Below, piece by piece: positions 6,040 through 9,231 of a stretch of 9,231 nt of DNA. Location: NCBI GenBank assembly GCA_903864485.1, contig CAIPGD010000069.1, positions 1-9,231 on the forward strand, given 5' to 3'. Under the pieces are notes generated by a model that saw only the letters and a list, made by a program, of their open reading frames with translations, ran no database searches and was not told the DNA's origin. Within the stretch, counting starts at the first letter, position 1. The number at the start of each line of letters is the position of its first letter. A program made the position numbers and the translations under genes. This DNA is from an uncultured bacterium. Lineage in GTDB: Bacteria; Pseudomonadota; Gammaproteobacteria; Burkholderiales; Burkholderiaceae_E.

Positions 6040-7311
6040 ATGGATGACATTGCTTCGCCCGCACTCTGGACCGCCGCGTTCCTGCTGGCCCTGATCAGTT
6101 CGACCACCTTAAAAATCTGGCTCGCCAGCCGCCAGATCCGGCACGTCGCTGGGCACCGGCATACGGTCCCGGCAGCCTTCGCCACGCAGATCCCCCTGGC
6201 CGCTCACGAACGCGCCGCCGCCTATACGATCGCACGCACGCGCCTCGTGTTGATCGACGTCCTGCTTTCCGCCGCAATGCTTCTGGGGCTGACACTCCTT
6301 GGCGGACTGCAGGCGCTCTGGGATTTCAGCGCAGCCGTGATTGACCCTGCTGCTCTGCTCACTCGGCAATTGTTTGTGGTGGCCATCCTGGGTTTGATCG
6401 GCAGTGTTGTTGACCTGCCACTGGACGCCTGGCGGCGCTTTCGGGTCGAGCAACGGTTCGGATTTAACCGCCTGACGGTAGGCCTGTGGCTACTCGATCT
6501 GGGCCGTGGCTTGCTGCTCTCACTGCTGCTGGGGTTACCGCTGATCGCCGTCATCCTGACGCTGATGCAAAGTGCAGGAACCTACTGGTGGCTCTGGGCA
6601 TGGTGCGTCTGGGTGGCCTTTTCGCTGGGCATGATGATCATCTTCCCGATGGTGTTCGCGCGGTGGTTCAATCGTTTTGAGCCCTTACCCGAGGGCCCCC
6701 TTCGATCACGACTCGAGGCGTTGCTGGATCGTTGCGGATTCCCCGCAGGGGGACTGTTCGTGATGGATGGCAGCCGCCGTTCCGCGCATGGCAACGCCTA
6801 TTTCACGGGGTTCGGTCGCGCGCGCCGAATTGTTCTGTTTGACACCCTCATTCAGCAACTCGGACCCGATGAAATCGAAGCCGTTCTGGCCCATGAGATC
6901 GGTCATTTCCGGCTCCGCCATATCGGCCAGCGGGTCGTGATCATGCAGGTCAGCAGCCTAGTCGGTATGGCGATTCTCGGGTGGCTGGCATCTCGGGCCT
7001 GGTTTTTTCAGGGGCTCGGATTGGTGCCAGCCGAGGGCTTGGTGCCAGGGCTTGCACTGATGCTGTTCATGTTGGTTGCTCCAGTCTTTGTTACCTTGCT
7101 TGGCCCGCTGGGGGCGATCTTGTCCAGGCGCCATGAATTTGAGGCCGACGCCTACGCCGTCAGTATGACTAGCCGCGAAGCGCTGACCCGGGCACTGGTC
7201 GCGCTCTATCGGGACAATGCCGCCACGTTGACGCCCGACCCGCTGCACTCCGCGTTTCATGACTCGCATCCGCCGGCAAGTCTGCGGATCGGGCGCCTTC
7301 AGGCGACCTGA
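6040..7311 (+). CDS. M48 family (Ste24/CAAX protease-like) zinc metalloprotease
   Basis: A 423-residue integral membrane zinc protease of the Ste24 branch of M48. The N-terminal half (about 8-205) has several hydrophobic helices, as in the CAAX-protease N-terminal domain. The zinc motif HEIGH is at 285-289, and the third ligand is expected in HEFEAD (365-370, E366 of the ExxxD motif). The substrate-side signature SRRSAHGNAYFTGFG (235-249) and the C-terminal HDSHPPASLRI (407-417) are also typical. Eukaryotic Ste24 cleaves prenylated proteins. Most bacteria do not prenylate proteins, so the bacterial role is unclear and may be membrane-protein quality control. No clear ribosome-binding site precedes ATG 6040. 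It is probably the first gene of an operon with the pterin dehydratase gene (30-bp gap) and rsgA. Confidence 0.9.
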   Translation: MDDIASPALWTAAFLLALISSTTLKIWLASRQIRHVAGHRHTVPAAFATQIPLAAHERAAAYTIARTRLVLIDVLLSAAMLLGLTLLGGLQALWDFSAAVIDPAALLTRQLFVVAILGLIGSVVDLPLDAWRRFRVEQRFGFNRLTVGLWLLDLGRGLLLSLLLGLPLIAVILTLMQSAGTYWWLWAWCVWVAFSLGMMIIFPMVFARWFNRFEPLPEGPLRSRLEALLDRCGFPAGGLFVMDGSRRSAHGNAYFTGFGRARRIVLFDTLIQQLGPDEIEAVLAHEIGHFRLRHIGQRVVIMQVSSLVGMAILGWLASRAWFFQGLGLVPAEGLVPGLALMLFMLVAPVFVTLLGPLGAILSRRHEFEADAYAVSMTSREALTRALVALYRDNAATLTPDPLHSAFHDSHPPASLRIGRLQAT

Positions 7312-7341
7312 GAACCTTCCACCGCAACCGGAGATTGGACG

Positions 7342-7758
7342 ATGCGAACCGTCATGAAGCCTGAACAACTTGCAGCCGGGCGCTGCCACCCCCTAACTGT
7401 CACGCACGCCTACACCGACGCGCAGGCGGACGATCAACTCCGTGTGCTGCCGGGTTGGCACCGCGAGGTTCGGGCAATCTCCCGCACTTACCGATTCAAG
7501 GGCTGGCTGGAGACGCTGGCTTTCGTCAACGCCGTCGGCTGGATGTCGCATAGCCAGGACCATCACCCGGATCTTGCGGTGCACTTCAATCACTGCACCG
7601 TGCGCTGGCATACGCATTCCGTGGACGGGCTCAGCGAAAACGACTTTGTGTGTGCCGCTCGCACCGACGCTCTAGCCAGCGATCTGGCCAGCGACCAGTC
7701 CAGCGACCAGACCAGCGATCTGGCCAACGACCAGCCCAGCGACCGGACAGCCGGCTAA
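7342..7758 (+). CDS. phhB: Pterin-4a-carbinolamine dehydratase with repetitive C-terminal tail
   Basis: A 138-residue cytoplasmic enzyme of the DCoH/PhhB family, which dehydrates 4a-hydroxytetrahydrobiopterin to quinonoid dihydropterin in support of aromatic amino acid hydroxylases. The family signature is complete: H70, H74-H75-P76, F82, H92 and D101 match the spacing of the active-site motif. The family fold ends near residue 110. The remaining 28 residues are a Ser/Asp-rich tail built from four-residue units (SDLA, SDQS, SDQT, SDLA, NDQP, SDRT) and have no counterpart that I recognise. ATG 7342 is chosen because GGAG (7330-7333) lies 8 nt upstream; ATG 7354 is a less likely alternative. 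No phenylalanine hydroxylase gene is near, so the pathway partner is unknown. Only 3 bp separate its stop from rsgA. Confidence 0.92.
   Translation: MRTVMKPEQLAAGRCHPLTVTHAYTDAQADDQLRVLPGWHREVRAISRTYRFKGWLETLAFVNAVGWMSHSQDHHPDLAVHFNHCTVRWHTHSVDGLSENDFVCAARTDALASDLASDQSSDQTSDLANDQPSDRTAG
7678..7749 (+). repeat. Six-unit 12-bp tandem repeat in the pterin dehydratase tail
   Basis: Six adjacent 12-bp units start at 7678, 7690, 7702, 7714, 7726 and 7738, with consensus AGCGACCAGnCC or AGCGATCTGGCC. Units 1 and 4 are identical, and units 2/5 and 3/6 differ by two bases each. The array is therefore also a 36-bp duplication, identical at 32 of 36 positions. Each unit is a whole number of codons, so gain or loss keeps the frame. 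The array ends 12 bases before the rsgA start codon. Confidence 0.9.
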
Positions 7759-7761
7759 ACC

Positions 7762-8658
7762 GTGGCAAACGCCCCGGAAAGCCAGGGATTACTGATCGCA
7801 GCATACGGGCGGCAGTTCATCGTCCAGACCACCGAGGGCGAGCGACTCGTGTGCGTCACGCGTGCACGCAATCACGACTTTGCGGTTGGCGATCAAACCG
7901 TCATCCGGGCAACGGGCGGCGGGTGCGGTGTTATCGAAACTCGTCTCGCGCGTCGAAACGAATTCAAGCGATCCGACGCGCGCCGGACCAAGGTTTTAGC
8001 GGCCAATCTGGACGCGGTCGCCTGTGTGATCGCACCCGACCCACCATTTTCTGAAGCGCTCCTGATGCGGGTGCTGGCCAGTGCACACGAAGCCGGAATT
8101 GAGCCCGCGATCATCGTCAACAAGTCCGACCTGCTCGAAGCCAGTGCCCGCATTGAACCCAGACTCGAGGTGTATCAGCGCCTCGGGTATCGGTTATTCA
8201 AGATTGCGCCCGGGCCGGACCCGGGCGGCGCGGCCCAGACCGTGCACCCATGGCTTGCAGGGCGTCTGACCGCCGTCGTCGGTCAATCCGGCATGGGCAA
8301 ATCCACGCTAATCAATGCACTGGTGCCCGGGGCGGATCTGGCGACCCAATCCATTTCGGAAGCCCTCGGTACGGGCCGGCACACCACCACGTTCACGAAG
8401 GCTTTTCAACTGCCGAATGATGGCTGGATTATTGACTCGCCTGGGTTTCAGGAATTTGTTTTGGGACATCTCTCGGATTCCCAACTGGCGCACTCCATCC
8501 CCGAAATTCGCGAGTACATGGGCGCTTGCCGATTCAGCAACTGTCGGCACCTGGAAGAACCCGACTGTGCGGTTCGGGCGGCTGTCGCCAATGGCTCGAT
8601 CGATGCGCGTCGGATGCAAATCTGGCGCGAACTCATCGGCGATGTGCGGCGCCTCTGA
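7762..8658 (+). CDS. rsgA: Small ribosomal subunit biogenesis GTPase RsgA
   Basis: Circularly permuted GTPase that binds the 30S subunit late in maturation, checks the decoding centre and releases assembly factors on GTP hydrolysis. The product has 298 residues; E. coli RsgA has 350, mainly through a longer N-terminus. An OB-fold domain spans about 1-75. The G motifs come in permuted order: G4 NKSD (120-123), G1 GQSGMGKST (174-182), G2 around GRHTTT, G3 DSPG (225-228). The zinc-binding set is C256, C261, H263 and C269 (C-x4-C-x-H-x5-C). The start is GTG at 7762, 3 bp after the pterin dehydratase stop. No Shine-Dalgarno sequence is seen and the 12-bp repeat array lies just upstream, so translation is probably coupled to the preceding gene. 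The nearby divergent orn is a common partner in other proteobacteria. Confidence 0.97.
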   Translation: MANAPESQGLLIAAYGRQFIVQTTEGERLVCVTRARNHDFAVGDQTVIRATGGGCGVIETRLARRNEFKRSDARRTKVLAANLDAVACVIAPDPPFSEALLMRVLASAHEAGIEPAIIVNKSDLLEASARIEPRLEVYQRLGYRLFKIAPGPDPGGAAQTVHPWLAGRLTAVVGQSGMGKSTLINALVPGADLATQSISEALGTGRHTTTFTKAFQLPNDGWIIDSPGFQEFVLGHLSDSQLAHSIPEIREYMGACRFSNCRHLEEPDCAVRAAVANGSIDARRMQIWRELIGDVRRL

Positions 8659-8687
8659 CGGTCAGCCAACCCAGCTCGAGACCGTCA
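8656..8687. other. Hairpin across the convergent rsgA / CobD-like stop codons
   Basis: TGACGGTC (8656-8663) and GACCGTCA (8680-8687) are perfect 8-bp reverse complements. AGC (8664-8666) and GCT (8674-8676) add an inner stem with a 7-nt loop. The 5' arm contains the rsgA stop (8656-8658) and overlaps the opposing stop codon (8662-8664). It could help end transcription in both directions, but neither strand has a T-run after it, so an intrinsic terminator is not shown. Confidence 0.4.
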
Positions 8688-9231
8688 CGATTCCAAAAAA
8701 CGCCAACCAAAGTACAACCGCTCGCCAGACCAAACCAACCGCGCTACGCAAGGCCGCCGGATCGGCCACTGCGCCCGACCAGTCAAAACCGAGTTCACTG
8801 CGCGCCCAATCCGCTTCGAGCTCGGGGTCAGCGATGCGGACGCCAATCGCGCCACCGCCGGCCGCCAGAACCAACGCGCGCTGAGGGTCCCAAGCGCCAG
8901 CTGATTGCCGACTGCGGGCTCCGCGCCAGCAGTAGGCGGCATCCTCAAAATTGCCTACGATCGCAAATCCGGCGGCCGTCAGGCGCAATGGGAGCCAATC
9001 AAGTACCCGATAAGCCTGAACTGCAAAGTGACCGTATGCTTCCCCGCCCCGAGGGTCGCGCCAACGCTGCGCGAGAGTCTCGACCGCGCGATAAAGTACG
9101 GGGCCGATTGGACCAGGCAACACGAGGTACCAGAAAATAGGTGCAAAGACGTGGCGATGCGCGGCGACCAGAGCGTGGGCAATCGCGACCCGGCAGACCT
9201 CGCTGACAGGCGCCGTACTGGCCACAAAACC
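8662..9231 (-). CDS. CobD/CbiB-AmpE family membrane protein, N-terminus outside window
   Basis: The C-terminal 189 residues of an inner-membrane protein; the frame is open to base 9231. Recognisable stretches, numbered from the window edge, are RHVFAPIFW (26-34) then LPGPIGPVLYRA (38-49), VLDWLPLRL (76-84), FEDAAYCWR (95-103) and the last membrane segment from LVWRAVVLW (167-175) to the end. These match proteins that betaproteobacterial genomes label CobD/CbiB family and also E. coli AmpE (APLFW, VLDWVPVRL). CbiB/CobD makes adenosylcobinamide phosphate, while AmpE modulates beta-lactamase induction. No other cobalamin gene is in the window, so the true role is open and an AmpE-like protein is quite possible. 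Usual length is about 280-320, so roughly 100-130 residues are missing. Its stop lies 3 bp from the end of rsgA. Confidence 0.8.
   Translation of the reverse strand, partial: GFVASTAPVSEVCRVAIAHALVAAHRHVFAPIFWYLVLPGPIGPVLYRAVETLAQRWRDPRGGEAYGHFAVQAYRVLDWLPLRLTAAGFAIVGNFEDAAYCWRGARSRQSAGAWDPQRALVLAAGGGAIGVRIADPELEADWARSELGFDWSGAVADPAALRSAVGLVWRAVVLWLAFFGIVTVSSWVG

Noticed and set aside
5419..6094. Plus-strand open frames opposite orn
   Set aside because: orn on the minus strand has all DEDDh residues; the opposite frames show no motif.
1..9231. Mobile element, CRISPR, tRNA/rRNA or defence system
   Set aside because: There is no transposase or integrase, terminal repeat, spacer array, RNA gene or nuclease/toxin pair; the genes are core proteobacterial functions in an ordinary order.

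Overview
The window is ordinary, gene-dense chromosomal DNA of a GC-rich proteobacterium, most likely a betaproteobacterium close to Burkholderiales. This is inferred from gene order and protein wording: trxA-rho followed by a cysteine-free type B L31, and an orn / M48 peptidase / pterin dehydratase / rsgA / CobD-like cluster. I see no mobile element, CRISPR array, rRNA, tRNA or phage signal, and no obvious new multi-gene system.

Layout. Positions 1-288 hold the 3' part of thioredoxin (trxA). A 284-bp non-coding, C-rich leader follows, then rho (573-1835). A good sigma70-type promoter just after rho drives rpmE2 (1902-2168). A polytopic GT39/ArnT-like membrane protein (2216-3982) and a MATE exporter (3979-5358) follow and overlap by ATGA. 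The MATE gene meets oligoribonuclease (orn, minus strand, 5347-5970) tail to tail with a 12-bp overlap. Diverging from orn is a likely operon of a Ste24-like M48 metalloprotease (6040-7311), a pterin-4a-carbinolamine dehydratase (7342-7758) and the ribosome-assembly GTPase rsgA (7762-8658). A partial CobD/CbiB-AmpE-like membrane protein gene converges from the right edge (8662-9231, minus).

How the genes work together. Several are housekeeping genes of RNA metabolism and translation: Rho (termination), L31 (50S subunit), Orn (removal of di- to oligonucleotides) and RsgA (30S maturation). Thioredoxin handles disulfide redox. The GT39-like protein and the MATE protein are probably made together. 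Their substrates cannot be read from sequence.

The signals most worth a second look are small. (1) A perfect 8-bp inverted repeat encloses the start codon and Shine-Dalgarno-like sequence of the GT39-like gene. (2) A six-unit, 12-bp in-frame tandem repeat forms the extra C-terminal tail of the pterin dehydratase and ends 12 bases before the GTG start of rsgA. (3) The rho leader has an 11-bp direct repeat flanking a hairpin. (4) A hairpin straddles the two opposing stop codons of rsgA and the CobD-like gene.
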